DNA of 64,000 nt from Candidatus Thiobius zoothamnicola (GTDB lineage Bacteria; Pseudomonadota; Gammaproteobacteria; Chromatiales; Chromatiaceae): positions 1 to 64,000 of the forward strand of contig JAPQLC010000010.1 of assembly GCA_030826945.1 (NCBI GenBank), given 5' to 3'. The position numbers and the translations under genes were made by a program. This document shows, piece by piece, positions 8,479-17,617 of this stretch; within the stretch, counting starts at the first letter, position 1, and each line of letters opens with the position of its first letter. The notes beneath the pieces were generated by a model, which was not told where the DNA came from, searched no databases, and was given only the letters and a program-made list of their open reading frames with translations.

Positions 8479-9387
8479 ATGTCTTCAAATACCCCTACCG
8501 AGTTACAAACTTTTTTTGACTACCTGCGTTTCGAGCGTCGTTTGGCGGCGCAGACATTGGCAGCTTATGAACGTGATTTAGGCGATTTTACGACTTGGTG
8601 CGAACAATCTGGTTTGTCACCATGGCGAATTACGGAACAGCAGCCTATTCGCTTATACCTTGCCGCCAGTCACCGGCAAGGGTTGTCACCCAAAAGCTTG
8701 CAGCGCCGTCTATCCTGCCTGCGAGGTTTTTATCGTTTCCGTTTGCGCGAGGGTTTGGCCACATCGAATCCGGCTGAAGGAGTACGCGCGCCCAAAGCAG
8801 AGCGTAAGCTTCCAGTCACCTTAGATGTTGATCAAATGACGCATTTACTGGCGATTCCTGGTGATACGCCATTGGACCGGCGTGACCGGGCAATAATGGA
8901 GTTGTTTTACGCGGCTGGTTTACGCTTGGCTGAACTGGCCGGTTTGAATGTCAGTGACGTACAGACATCAGATCACTGGCTGCGCATCCTTGGCAAGGGC
9001 AGTAAAACCCGCCAAGCACCAATGGGAAAAATGGCCGAACAGGCGATACAAAACTGGCTAAGCGTCAGAGGGCAATTAGCCGCATTGGAGGAACCCGCAT
9101 TATTCGTCAGCCAACGCGGGGGACGCCTGGGTCGCCGGGCCATTGAGCAACGTATTCAGCAACGCGCCATTCAGCAAGGCATGCCGCGTCATGTGCATCC
9201 ACATATGCTGCGCCATGCTTTCGCCAGCCACTTGCTGGAGTCGTCAACGGATTTACGCGCCGTACAGGAATTACTTGGTCATGCGGATATCAGCACCACA
9301 CAAATCTATACCCATCTGGATTATCAACATCTGGCGCGGGTCTACGATCAAACCCATCCGCGTGCGCGCAAAACCCAGTCCAAATGA
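8479..9387 (+). CDS. xerC: Tyrosine recombinase XerC
   Basis: 302 aa. Site-specific recombinase that with XerD resolves chromosome dimers at dif. N-terminal SAM-like core-binding domain (about 5-95) and C-terminal catalytic domain (about 110-290). The catalytic set is visible: R149 (AGLRLAEL), K173 (GKGSKTR), H242 and R245 (HPHMLRHAF), H268 (LLGHADIS) and nucleophile Y277 (TQIYTHLD). The tail ARVYDQTHPRARK is characteristic of XerC rather than XerD. Monocistronic here and convergent with sspB, leaving 8 bases between stops. Confidence 0.95.
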   Translation: MSSNTPTELQTFFDYLRFERRLAAQTLAAYERDLGDFTTWCEQSGLSPWRITEQQPIRLYLAASHRQGLSPKSLQRRLSCLRGFYRFRLREGLATSNPAEGVRAPKAERKLPVTLDVDQMTHLLAIPGDTPLDRRDRAIMELFYAAGLRLAELAGLNVSDVQTSDHWLRILGKGSKTRQAPMGKMAEQAIQNWLSVRGQLAALEEPALFVSQRGGRLGRRAIEQRIQQRAIQQGMPRHVHPHMLRHAFASHLLESSTDLRAVQELLGHADISTTQIYTHLDYQHLARVYDQTHPRARKTQSK

Positions 9388-9395
9388 ATTTGAGA

Positions 9396-9803
9396 TTACT
9401 TGACGACCTTTAATGCCGGACGTGCACTTTTTTTCTTTTTGATGGGAGAAGGCTTAGGCGGTGGCGGCTCATCACCGTTATCTCCAGTTGAAGCTTCTTC
9501 ATCAGGAAATAACATGCCTTGTCCATTTTCACGCGAATAAATACCCAGAACAGCCGCCGATGGAATATAAACCTGCATGGGTTGTCCGCTGAAACGGGCG
9601 TTAAAGCTGATGGCTTCATTATCCATGTTCAAATCACGCACCGCTGTCATGCTGACATTCAGCACAATGCGTCCATCCTCGACATAATCCAACGGGATTT
9701 GCACATCGTCGTATTCAGCATTGACCAACAGATAGGGCGTTTGATGATTGTCCGCCAGCCACTCATAAAGCGCGCGAATCAGGTAAGGACGATTAGAAGT
9801 CAT
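9396..9803 (-). CDS. sspB: ClpXP adaptor (stringent starvation protein B)
   Basis: 135 aa. Delivers ssrA-tagged proteins to the ClpXP protease. The N-terminal substrate-binding domain (about 1-100) shows the conserved RPYLIRALYEWLADN start and IPLDYVEDGRIVLNVS core. A charged flexible linker (EEASTGDNGDEPPPPKP, then Lys-rich) follows, and the extreme C-terminus RPALKVVK is the XB motif that docks on ClpX. The start overlaps the sspA stop by 4 bases. Confidence 0.97.
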   Translation of the reverse strand: MTSNRPYLIRALYEWLADNHQTPYLLVNAEYDDVQIPLDYVEDGRIVLNVSMTAVRDLNMDNEAISFNARFSGQPMQVYIPSAAVLGIYSRENGQGMLFPDEEASTGDNGDEPPPPKPSPIKKKKSARPALKVVK

Positions 9804-10432
9804 AATGATAATTCCTGACGCATATCTTGTTCCGCCTGAGTCAGGCTTTTGATGAAGCCAGACCGGATAAATAATCGTTTGGCATAGTGATCAATTTGTT
9901 GTAGCACCGCACTGCTGAGCGGTAATTTCAATAATGGCAGACGCCAGAGCAAAGGGGCCAGATCAGTGTCCAGTAATGAATGAACATCGTTCATGAAAAA
10001 AGCTTTTGCGTTAAATATCGGAGCGCTGGCGGTCAAAGATTCAGACAATCCCTTGCGTGCTTCGACCGCTCCAGAACCATTCGATAGGATCATTTCCGCC
10101 GGGGCTATCCAGTCACGTTGAATACGATATCGATATAAACGCATCGTCGCACGAGAAACCGGATCAGATGGCATCAGCGAAGGTTGTGGGAAACGTTCAT
10201 CCAAATATTCGCAGATGATATGCGCATCATATAGCGCAAGTTCCCGGTCAGCGAATGTGGGCAGACTACCATAGGGATTTAAGTCCATGACGTCATCCGA
10301 CAGGTCCAACGGATCAACATCCATCACCCGACAGTTAAGATTTTTCTCCGCAATAACCAGACGGACTTGATGGCTGGCCAAATCAACGGCATCAGAAAAT
10401 AATGTCATCACCGCTGGATTACTTGTCGCCAT
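9800..10432 (-). CDS. sspA: Stringent starvation protein A (GST-fold RNA polymerase-associated)
   Basis: 210 aa. Glutathione-transferase fold: thioredoxin-like N-domain (about 8-85, with MTLFSDAVDLASHQVRLV and NPYGSLPTF) and an all-helical C-domain. SspA binds RNA polymerase and affects stationary-phase and stress transcription; it lacks GST activity in studied species. In many gammaproteobacteria sspAB follows petABC and rplM-rpsI; here it follows the sulfur-globule-like gene instead. Confidence 0.95.
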   Translation of the reverse strand: MATSNPAVMTLFSDAVDLASHQVRLVIAEKNLNCRVMDVDPLDLSDDVMDLNPYGSLPTFADRELALYDAHIICEYLDERFPQPSLMPSDPVSRATMRLYRYRIQRDWIAPAEMILSNGSGAVEARKGLSESLTASAPIFNAKAFFMNDVHSLLDTDLAPLLWRLPLLKLPLSSAVLQQIDHYAKRLFIRSGFIKSLTQAEQDMRQELSL

Positions 10433-10546
10433 AGAAACTTCTTGGAATGCTGTGATTAACGCTTATTCAGATTTCAGATGAATGGCGTCTGATGAAGTGA
10501 TAAATCATATCAATGAAACTGAATATTTCAGCAAGCTGGCATAGAT

Positions 10547-10614
10547 AATAGCGTGCAAGGCTCCAGGCAAAGACATTATGCCCATTTGGCCTGGAGCGAG
10601 CCAATAACGCTATT
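10547..10614 (-). terminator. Two-tier stem-loop at the 3' end of the sulfur-globule-like gene
   Basis: Outer arms AATAGCGT (10547-10554) and ACGCTATT (10607-10614) are perfect 8-bp complements and overlap the stop codon. Inside them, GCTCCAGGC (10560-10568) and GCCTGGAGC (10589-10597) form a perfect 9-bp stem with a 20-base loop. No long T tract follows. It is likely a 3' stabiliser or terminator of the message. Confidence 0.6.
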
Positions 10615-11113
10615 TCGGCGTCTCTGGCGTCATCACAGGTGGTTCGACAGTCGGATTATATCCTGTCGGCTTATCCACTTTGGGGGCGCTTTTATTAGGC
10701 ATAGGAGGCCGCTTAAATGGCTTATAACCTCGTGGCGGTGGAGGCATATAACCGGGAGGCGGCGCATAATAGGGATATCCGCCACCATAATAACGGTTGG
10801 GGCCGTTATTTCCCCATAAGCCATTATTTCCCCAGGGGCTGTTATTCCACGGCATCCACCCATTGCCCCGTGGACCATCCGTCCAAGGTCCCCAACCACC
10901 ACCGTTAGGACCATTTCCGCCCCAAGGCGTCCAGTTAGAACCACGCCCTCCCCACGGGTTATTCCAATTGGAACTGTTCCAGCCCATATTCCAGGGTCCA
11001 TTACTATTGCCGCCCCACGGCCCTCCGCTACCCATATTCCAAGCAGCGTTGGCTGAACCAAATGACAAGGCGGCGGCCAAGCCCAATACGATCAGTGATT
11101 TTTTCATTGGCAC
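10610..11113 (-). CDS. Sulfur-globule-protein-like secreted Gly/Asn/Trp/Pro-rich protein
   Basis: 167 aa from the GTG complementary to 11111-11113, which has the best spacing (9 bases) from an AGGA ribosome-binding site; the ATG six bases further in is an alternative. Signal peptide about 1-23 (cleavage near SANA/A). The mature part is low-complexity: about 80 residues of repeated Gly-Pro-Trp-Gly-Gly-Asn and Asn-Ser-Pro-Trp-like units, then a Tyr/Pro segment (YYGGGYPYYAPPPGY) and a Pro/Lys-rich tail. This composition resembles the structural proteins that coat periplasmic sulfur globules in sulfur-oxidising gammaproteobacteria. Low complexity limits certainty. Other Gly/Trp-rich envelope proteins are possible. 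Confidence 0.6.
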   Translation of the reverse strand: MPMKKSLIVLGLAAALSFGSANAAWNMGSGGPWGGNSNGPWNMGWNSSNWNNPWGGRGSNWTPWGGNGPNGGGWGPWTDGPRGNGWMPWNNSPWGNNGLWGNNGPNRYYGGGYPYYAPPPGYMPPPPRGYKPFKRPPMPNKSAPKVDKPTGYNPTVEPPVMTPETPK

Positions 11114-11202
11114 GATAGTGCTTCCTCATGGTGAATGTTTATGGTTTTGTTTTCTGGCATGGTTTGCACGCCGGTCTGACGCACTACATGCTTTTTCCTC
11201 AT

Positions 11203-11276
11203 GCTGAAAAATATCTTTTCAGCCGAGTCAGTCCGTACTCTAGTGGAGTTTCCACTTTACCGCAAAATCCATGCGG
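11203..11276. repeat. Cluster of three hairpins upstream of the sulfur-globule-like gene
   Basis: GCTGAAAA/TTTTCAGC (11203-11223, 8-bp arms, 5-base loop), GTGGA/TCCAC (11243-11255) and CCGCA/TGCGG (11260-11276) lie in a row between the stop of the RND adaptor and the start of the sulfur-globule-like gene. They could end the upstream transcript or form a structured 5' leader. Confidence 0.45.
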
Positions 11277-11321
11277 TCAAATCCTTGATTTTGATGGCGT
11301 ATCTTCAACAAGGCATCAATA

Positions 11322-12476
11322 TCAATCGGTGATGCCCACATTCAGCAGGCGGGGTGAATTGTGTTGTGGTCGCACTTTAAGGCCAGGCAATAGGCCATCC
11401 AGATTACCCAGCAAGATACGCTCACCAGACCTGAAGGGTGGAAAATAAACTTGATCAACACCAAGGTATATCGGTTTGATCTGACGAACAAGCAAAGCAT
11501 CTTCGTCATCAACCAACCAAATACGCTGATTGTCGCGCCAAACCGCATAAGGTGCTGCGACCGTATTGGGCAACATTCCGGCCTCTATCTCCGCGCGCAG
11601 ATGACCACCAATCAAGGGTATGTGATCTACAGGCAGATCGGTGAATTCGGCCACAACTTCAACCATATGCCTCTCAGGATCCAACTCAACACTGACTTGA
11701 ATCACCTCCGCCTGATAACGCTTTTCGCCTTGCTGAATATGCACGATGGAGCCTGCGCGAGTCGGCGTACGCTTCTTGATGCGGCGAATCAGGTGTTGCG
11801 GCACATGCAACTGCGCTTGGTACTGATCCGCCAGAGCGACTTTTCCCAAAACATCCTGCGCCCCAATCACCTCACCGACGACGCGCGCTTGTTCCAGCAC
11901 AATCACGTCATCAGATAAACTGGCCTGGGTGCGCTGCAGATCGATTTGCGCTTGCGTCAAGCTGTTTTGCGCCTGCCGCAATTTGGCGCGCGCCTGGCGT
12001 AATTGAGGTTTTCGTAACACCAGCGCGCGTGATTGGGCACTTAATGGGATGGCTCCTTGCAACAACTGGAGTTCTTTGTCGGCAGCCTGATGCTTTCCCT
12101 GCTCAAGGGCAACCTCCGCTTTCGCCAAATCGACAGCAGCCAGCGCCGTCTCAACCGTCAATTTGTAATCTGTTGGATCGACAGTATAGAGGGTTTCGCC
12201 AGCTGGAATACGCTCGCCTGGCGCAAACCGAGGATGCACCGCCAAGAGTTGGCCGCCGACCTGTGAGCGAATCGTCAATACCTGAGCAGCCTGAATAACA
12301 CCGAAGGCTTCAATTCGCAGCAAATGATCCGCCGCTTCGGCAGACATCACTTGCACAATGGGCGGCTGCGCTGGCGGGCGTTGTTGTCGTGGTTGGACGT
12401 CAGTTTGCAGGATCCGCCAAACTCCCCAGGCAAAGACCGCCAGCAACAAGCTGATGATCAGCAGGCGCAACGCCAT
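11322..12476 (-). CDS. RND-type periplasmic adaptor (membrane-fusion) protein
   Basis: 384 aa. N-terminal transmembrane/signal helix (about 4-22). Lipoyl halves at about 63-105 and 190-225 enclose a long alpha hairpin (about 105-185). A beta-barrel domain (about 225-300) and a membrane-proximal domain that includes ILLGNLDGLLPGLKV follow. Such proteins link an RND pump to TolC, but no pump gene follows: the next feature downstream is the hairpin cluster. The start codon lies one base past the stop of the flavoprotein gene, so the two are co-translated. Confidence 0.88.
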   Translation of the reverse strand: MALRLLIISLLLAVFAWGVWRILQTDVQPRQQRPPAQPPIVQVMSAEAADHLLRIEAFGVIQAAQVLTIRSQVGGQLLAVHPRFAPGERIPAGETLYTVDPTDYKLTVETALAAVDLAKAEVALEQGKHQAADKELQLLQGAIPLSAQSRALVLRKPQLRQARAKLRQAQNSLTQAQIDLQRTQASLSDDVIVLEQARVVGEVIGAQDVLGKVALADQYQAQLHVPQHLIRRIKKRTPTRAGSIVHIQQGEKRYQAEVIQVSVELDPERHMVEVVAEFTDLPVDHIPLIGGHLRAEIEAGMLPNTVAAPYAVWRDNQRIWLVDDEDALLVRQIKPIYLGVDQVYFPPFRSGERILLGNLDGLLPGLKVRPQHNSPRLLNVGITD

Positions 12477-13892
12477 TTAGAGGGTTGATAACTCAGTGAT
12501 AGGACCGGCGTTTTTCTGCTCTACCTTACGATAAAGATCTTGCAGCGCCGCTTGCAGCGCCTCCTCCATCACTGGATGGTAAAAAGGCATTTGCAACAAC
12601 TGCCCCACAGTCAAATTCAGTTGAATACACCAAGCCATCAAGTGAGCCAAATTCTCACCTTTGACGCAGACCATTTCAGCACCCAGTAATTTGCCACTGG
12701 CTTTTTCGGCATATACGCGGATCAAGCCTCTATTTTTCCCCATAATGAGCGCACGGCCTACGGGTGGAATCGACATTTCACCAATAACAGCAGTTTCCAG
12801 ATCCAATTCATGGTGGCGTAAGCCAACTTGTACAATATTAGGATCGGAAAACACGATATTGATCGGCGTCTTACGTTTAAAGGCCAGTATTTTGTCCCGC
12901 GATGCATTGTAACCGGCAATGCGACCTTCATCCCCAGCCTCATGTAACAATGGTCTCTCACCATTCGCATCGCCTGCAATATAAATGGATGAATCACCAA
13001 TTTGCAGCGTGTTGGGGTCATAAACAGGAACACCGCGCACATCCGTATCAATCCCGGCGGCGGCCAGATTCAGTGCATCAACATTAGGGACACGTCCCAA
13101 ACTGGCGAAAATCTTATCAACCACAACCTGCTTATCACCGGCGCTTACTTGAATACGCCCATCTTCAGTACGTTTCAATTCAGCGGCTTGTCCCAACCAT
13201 AGTGGAAACTCTTTGCCGAAAATGTTGATCGCCTGTTGCGCAATAGCCGGATCACTGATGCCGCCAAGGGTTTCCGCCATATCAATACCGGTCACCTGCA
13301 CACCCATGCGATGCATGGTCTGGCCAATCTCCAGGCCAATCACGCCCAGGCCGATCACGGCTACGGATTCGGGTAAAGATTCCAGCTCGAAGAATTCATC
13401 CGAAGTGATAATGTCTTGCTTGAATTCATCCCAGGCAGATGGAATCAACGGACGTGAGCCGGTAGCGATAATGATGCTGTTGGCGCGGATACGCTGACCA
13501 TCTTCCATCTCAAGCAAATCAGGTCCAATAAAGCGCGCACGCCCCTCAATCAACAAACCTTCCGGGAAATTATCTGAGCTGTTAGAAAGGACTCGATCCA
13601 CAAAGTTATCCCGTAAATCACGGACATACTCCATGGCTTCAGCGGCATCTAACTGTAATTGATACCCACCACTCAAACCAAAACGTGGATAAATCGCTCG
13701 ACGGTGGAAATCCTCAGCGACCTGGATCGCTGCCTTGGACGGCATACAACCTACCCGCGCACAAGTAGTGCCCAGATGCCCATTGTTAATTACCACGACA
13801 CTTTTGCCGGAAGGACGTACCTTACCCAAAGCATACAATCCGGCACTGCCTAACCCGATGATCGCAACATCAACTTTGCGTTCTGCTTGCAC
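12477..13892 (-). CDS. Dihydrolipoyl-dehydrogenase-like pyridine nucleotide-disulfide oxidoreductase
   Basis: 471 aa from the GTG complementary to 13890-13892, which follows an AGGAG site by 6 bases; the open frame extends 19 codons further but without such a site. FAD-binding GLGSAG near residue 13, redox-active C44-x4-C49 in TTCARVGCMPSK, NAD(P)H-binding VIGLGVIGLEIG, FAD motif IYIAGDANG, and a C-terminal dimerisation domain with FYHPVMEE supplying the His/Glu pair. It belongs to the lipoamide dehydrogenase / mercuric reductase family. There are no 2-oxoacid dehydrogenase genes beside it, so the true substrate disulfide is unknown. Directly followed by an RND adaptor. Confidence 0.87.
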   Translation of the reverse strand: MQAERKVDVAIIGLGSAGLYALGKVRPSGKSVVVINNGHLGTTCARVGCMPSKAAIQVAEDFHRRAIYPRFGLSGGYQLQLDAAEAMEYVRDLRDNFVDRVLSNSSDNFPEGLLIEGRARFIGPDLLEMEDGQRIRANSIIIATGSRPLIPSAWDEFKQDIITSDEFFELESLPESVAVIGLGVIGLEIGQTMHRMGVQVTGIDMAETLGGISDPAIAQQAINIFGKEFPLWLGQAAELKRTEDGRIQVSAGDKQVVVDKIFASLGRVPNVDALNLAAAGIDTDVRGVPVYDPNTLQIGDSSIYIAGDANGERPLLHEAGDEGRIAGYNASRDKILAFKRKTPINIVFSDPNIVQVGLRHHELDLETAVIGEMSIPPVGRALIMGKNRGLIRVYAEKASGKLLGAEMVCVKGENLAHLMAWCIQLNLTVGQLLQMPFYHPVMEEALQAALQDLYRKVEQKNAGPITELSTL

Positions 13893-13911
13893 GAAATTCT
13901 CCTGATAAATT

Positions 13912-14097
13912 TTAGATGTGTGGATTGTTGGCAACTGGCTCGCCAACAATTTGCAGATGATGCGAAAGATACCAGTTCATGCGGGAAAAAAGACCTTGCT
14001 TGCCACTGGTTTCAGAGAAGCTGGCAATTCTGGATAAAAATGCTTTATCCCATGTGTCGTCATGAAGGCGATCGTCACGACAACATGCAGAACGCAA
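13912..14097 (-). CDS. Possible small or truncated protein upstream of the flavoenzyme
   Basis: 61 codons beginning with TTG (complement of 14095-14097) and ending 19 bases before the flavoenzyme start, directly ahead of its ribosome-binding site. The peptide looks coding-like (for example AFLSRIASFSETSGKQG and MNWYLSHHLQIVGEP). The second part faintly recalls the N-terminal region of lysophospholipid acyltransferases, but the match is too short to rely on. A stop lies in frame a few codons upstream. It may be the relic of a longer gene. Confidence 0.3.
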   Translation of the reverse strand: MRSACCRDDRLHDDTWDKAFLSRIASFSETSGKQGLFSRMNWYLSHHLQIVGEPVANNPHI

Positions 14098-14497
14098 CTT
14101 CCCAATTCAACAGGCGGCGACATTGTCAACAGAATGGATGGGCTATCACTTCGCAATCTGCGAAACCAGAGTTCCACAAACCCTCTGCTTAAGACTATCC
14201 ATTTTTCTGGATAAGTAACGTTGGGGTACGGTGAGATACGTTCACAGAATAAGATGAAGTGTTAGCTCGTCGCCTGTTTTCCATCACTGACCGAGTCCCG
14301 TCCGCCATTCGATATCCGATGCAAAGGCAAATCAAATTTAGATCGCCGATGGAGTACGCACCCCGCCGCCGACTAAAAGGGAAAACCGCTCCTCTTTGGA
14401 AACACCATCGGCTTTGCACCCGCCGCAAGCGGCGGAGAATTGAGATTGAATCAAAAGGCTCAGAAAACAGGTCAATCTGTGCCATTCTACGGATTTA
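14098..14497. other. Non-coding region downstream of nuoN with inverted repeats
   Basis: No convincing gene. It holds GCCGATGG (14345-14352) and its perfect complement CCATCGGC (14405-14412), and a CCGCCG/CGGCGG hairpin with a 4-base loop (14420-14435) about 63 bases past the nuoN stop. The hairpin lacks a T tract. These could form the end of the nuo transcript. Confidence 0.4.
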
Positions 14498-15934
14498 CTA
14501 ACCAAATGCAGCCTGGCAAACACCAAACAACGCAGCAGGAAAAATACCGAGCAATAAAATCGCCATGCCATTAACGCTAATCGCTGCCTGACTATCAAAG
14601 GAAACAATTAATGGCTGATCAGATTCGGGCTTATCAAAGTACATCACCTTAACGGCGCGTAAATAATAGTATGCACCGATAATGGAGAAGAACACGGCGA
14701 CGCCAGCCAGCCAGACCATATCGACACTGATAACCGCTTCCAACACAAATAATTTCGCAAAGAAACCAACGGTAGGGGGTACTCCAGCCATAGAGAACAA
14801 AATGAGCATCATCATCCCCGCCAACCAGGGGCTACGATCATTCAAGCCTTTTAAATCATCAATGTTTTCTGCATCAAATCCGTGACGGCTAAGCATAGCC
14901 AGTACGCCAAAGCCACCCACGGCAGTCAACGCATACACCACGCTATAGAACAAAGCTGCCGCATAGCCTTTATCATTTGCAGCCAGCAAACCCAAAAAGA
15001 TGAAACCAACATGCGAAATCGTCGAATAAGCAAACATACGCTTAATGTTAGTCTGCGCAATGGCGACGAGATTACCCAACCCCATCGACAATACCGCCAA
15101 AATCATCAGCATATCCTGCCATTGCGCCGCCAAGCCACTCATACCATCGACCAATAAGCGAATCGCCAAAGCAAATGCAGCAATTTTTGGCGCGCTGCTC
15201 AACATCAAAACCACAGCTGTCGGCGCACCATGATAAACATCTGGCACCCACATATGGAAAGGCACTGCGCCAAACTTAAAGGCGACACCAATGACAATGA
15301 ACACCAGACCAAACACCAATAAGGCTTCATCAGCCTGCCCACTGTTGATAGCGGCTGAAACATCGGTAAACGACAAGGCACCCGTCGCGCCATATAACAT
15401 AGAGATGCCATAAAGCAACATGCCGGAGGCTAATGCGCCCAGCACGAAATACTTCATACCTGCTTCAGAACCCGCTTCCGAATCGCGTTTAAACGGCACC
15501 AAGCTGTACATGCTGAGAGCCAACAATTCCAATCCCAGATAAACAGTCAAAAAACTGTTGGCAGACGCCATCACCAACATACCTAATGTGGCGAACAACA
15601 CCAAAGTAAAATATTCGCCCCGATAGATATCCTGCTGAATCAAATAATCCTTAGCATAAATCAGCGCAAATAAGGTAACGACTAATAAACCGATTTTCAC
15701 GACATCGGCGACCGGATCCCGTATATAGGCACCATCGAACAGAATCTGCGTCTCGCTATTGCTGACCCCAATCGCCACCGCAATAGTGCCCAGAATGGCG
15801 GCCAAGCTCAAACCATAGGTAAGCAAACGGGTACGCTTGTCCAAGAAAAGATCAATCACCAGAATCAGGCAAGCCGCACTAAGCAGGAAGATTTCCGGTA
15901 ACGCCGGTTGTAATGTGGTGAGGTTGTATTCCAT
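14498..15934 (-). CDS. nuoN: NADH-quinone oxidoreductase subunit N
   Basis: 478 aa. Antiporter-like proton-pumping membrane subunit of respiratory complex I, with about 14 transmembrane helices. The conserved quinone-oxidoreductase core includes GLELLALSMYSLVPF, the KFGAVPFHMWVPDVYHGAP stretch (key Lys and Pro on the discontinuous helix) and NIKRMFAYSTISHVGF. Last gene of the nuo operon; it starts 3 bases after nuoM. Confidence 0.97.
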   Translation of the reverse strand: MEYNLTTLQPALPEIFLLSAACLILVIDLFLDKRTRLLTYGLSLAAILGTIAVAIGVSNSETQILFDGAYIRDPVADVVKIGLLVVTLFALIYAKDYLIQQDIYRGEYFTLVLFATLGMLVMASANSFLTVYLGLELLALSMYSLVPFKRDSEAGSEAGMKYFVLGALASGMLLYGISMLYGATGALSFTDVSAAINSGQADEALLVFGLVFIVIGVAFKFGAVPFHMWVPDVYHGAPTAVVLMLSSAPKIAAFALAIRLLVDGMSGLAAQWQDMLMILAVLSMGLGNLVAIAQTNIKRMFAYSTISHVGFIFLGLLAANDKGYAAALFYSVVYALTAVGGFGVLAMLSRHGFDAENIDDLKGLNDRSPWLAGMMMLILFSMAGVPPTVGFFAKLFVLEAVISVDMVWLAGVAVFFSIIGAYYYLRAVKVMYFDKPESDQPLIVSFDSQAAISVNGMAILLLGIFPAALFGVCQAAFG

Positions 15935-15937
15935 AGT

Positions 15938-17449
15938 TTAGAGCTTACTCATTCCAATATGCTGAACCAGATTGGCAATTGACGCATCCATAACTTCAAT
16001 CAAAGGCGCAGGCCAAATACCTAAAATCAACACGGCGACCGCCAAAGTTCCCAATATCCAGGCTTCACGTCCATTAATGTCTTTTAAAGCAGCGACTTTG
16101 TCAGATGTTACTTCACCAAATACAACCCGCTTGACCATCCATAAGCTATAGGCGGCACCAAGAATCAAAGTCGTGGCAGCCAGCACGGCGAACCAAAAGT
16201 CTGCCCGGAATGCCGCCAGTATCACCAGAAACTCACCCACAAACCCTGAGGTGCCAGGCAAACCGGCATTTGACATGGCGAAAAACACCATAAAAGCAGC
16301 GAACCAAGGCATGACATTCACCACACCGCCATAATCAGCGATTTGACGACTATGTAATCTGTCATACAACACGCCAATACATAAGAACAAGGCTGCAGAG
16401 ATAAAGCCATGCGAGACCATCTGCACCATACCGCCCTGCATGCCCAAAATAGCGCCAGTTTCAACATCTTCACGCGCAACAATCATGAAAACAATGAAAA
16501 AGCCCAGAGTCACGAACCCCATATGGGCGATGGAAGAATAAGCAATCAGCTTCTTCATATCCTGTTGCACTAAAGCGACAAAACCAATATAGACCACGGC
16601 GATCAAAGACATACCGATAATCAACCAATCCAGCGTCGAGCTGGCATCAGGCGTAATCGGCAAGCTGAAACGCAAGAAGCCATAGCCACCGATTTTCAAC
16701 ATAATCGCCGCCAGAATAACCGATCCGCCAGTTGGTGCCTCAACATGAGCATCGGGCAGCCAAGTATGCACCGGCCACATGGGCACTTTGACCGCGAAAG
16801 CCAACAGGAAGGCAACGAAAATCAGTATCTGTTCCTGCAAACCCAGCTTGAGGTCATGGAACATAAGAATTTCCATAGAACCGCTTTTAAAGTACATATA
16901 AACCAAAGCGACCAGCATGAAAACTGAACCCAAAAAGGTGTACAGGAAAAACTTGATTGTGGCGTATACCCGGTTTGGGCCACCCCATACGCCAATAATA
17001 ATAAACATGGGAATCAACATGGCTTCCCAAAACACATAGAACAGCATGGCGTCCAAAGCGGCGAACACACCGACCATCACACCTTCCATGATCAGAAAAG
17101 CCGCCATGTACTGGGAGGGTTTATATTGAATAACCTCCCAACCAGCGCCTATAACCAGAATCGAAATAAAAGTCGTCAGAATGATCAGCGGCATGGAAAT
17201 TCCATCCACACCCAAATAATAGTTCACCTCAAACGCAGGTATCCAAGGCGACTTTTCAACAAATTGCATCGCCGCAGTGGAAACATCAAAACCAACATAC
17301 AAAGGTATGCTCAACACAAAGGTTAATACCGCAAATGCAAGCGCCAACCAGCGCGACACATTAGGCGCACGATCACCACTCATTAACACTAAAGCGCCGC
17401 CAAGAATCGGCAACCAGATGAGTATGCTTAAAATCGGCCAATCAGTCAT
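15938..17449 (-). CDS. nuoM: NADH-quinone oxidoreductase subunit M
   Basis: 503 aa. Second antiporter-like proton pump of complex I, about 14 transmembrane helices. Conserved features: FYVFWEAMLIPMFIIIG with the functional Glu, KVPMWPVHTWLPDAHVEAPT, and KKLIAYSSIAHMGFV. It is separated from nuoL by 168 bp, unlike the overlapping genes earlier in the operon; no gene or clear RNA was recognised in that gap. Confidence 0.97.
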   Translation of the reverse strand: MTDWPILSILIWLPILGGALVLMSGDRAPNVSRWLALAFAVLTFVLSIPLYVGFDVSTAAMQFVEKSPWIPAFEVNYYLGVDGISMPLIILTTFISILVIGAGWEVIQYKPSQYMAAFLIMEGVMVGVFAALDAMLFYVFWEAMLIPMFIIIGVWGGPNRVYATIKFFLYTFLGSVFMLVALVYMYFKSGSMEILMFHDLKLGLQEQILIFVAFLLAFAVKVPMWPVHTWLPDAHVEAPTGGSVILAAIMLKIGGYGFLRFSLPITPDASSTLDWLIIGMSLIAVVYIGFVALVQQDMKKLIAYSSIAHMGFVTLGFFIVFMIVAREDVETGAILGMQGGMVQMVSHGFISAALFLCIGVLYDRLHSRQIADYGGVVNVMPWFAAFMVFFAMSNAGLPGTSGFVGEFLVILAAFRADFWFAVLAATTLILGAAYSLWMVKRVVFGEVTSDKVAALKDINGREAWILGTLAVAVLILGIWPAPLIEVMDASIANLVQHIGMSKL

Positions 17450-17617
17450 TTGATTAACATTCCACTTTTGCTATTCATATACGCCTTGACAGAAATTCCC
17501 GAAAACCAGTATTTCCGCTCAACTAAAGACATACGGTAACCAGAGATCACTCCGACTTGCTCAGATGAGAAAGCGAATTCCGTACAACATCATCGTGAGA
17601 TAAAAACCCCACTTTCA

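Noticed and set aside
14195-14485. 96-codon frame after the nuoN stop
   Set aside because: Composition is Arg/Ser-rich and random-looking, no ribosome-binding site, and it covers the inverted repeats.
17450-17617. Separate promoter or small RNA between nuoL and nuoM
   Set aside because: No convincing -10/-35 pair with correct spacing and no stable hairpin with a T run was found.
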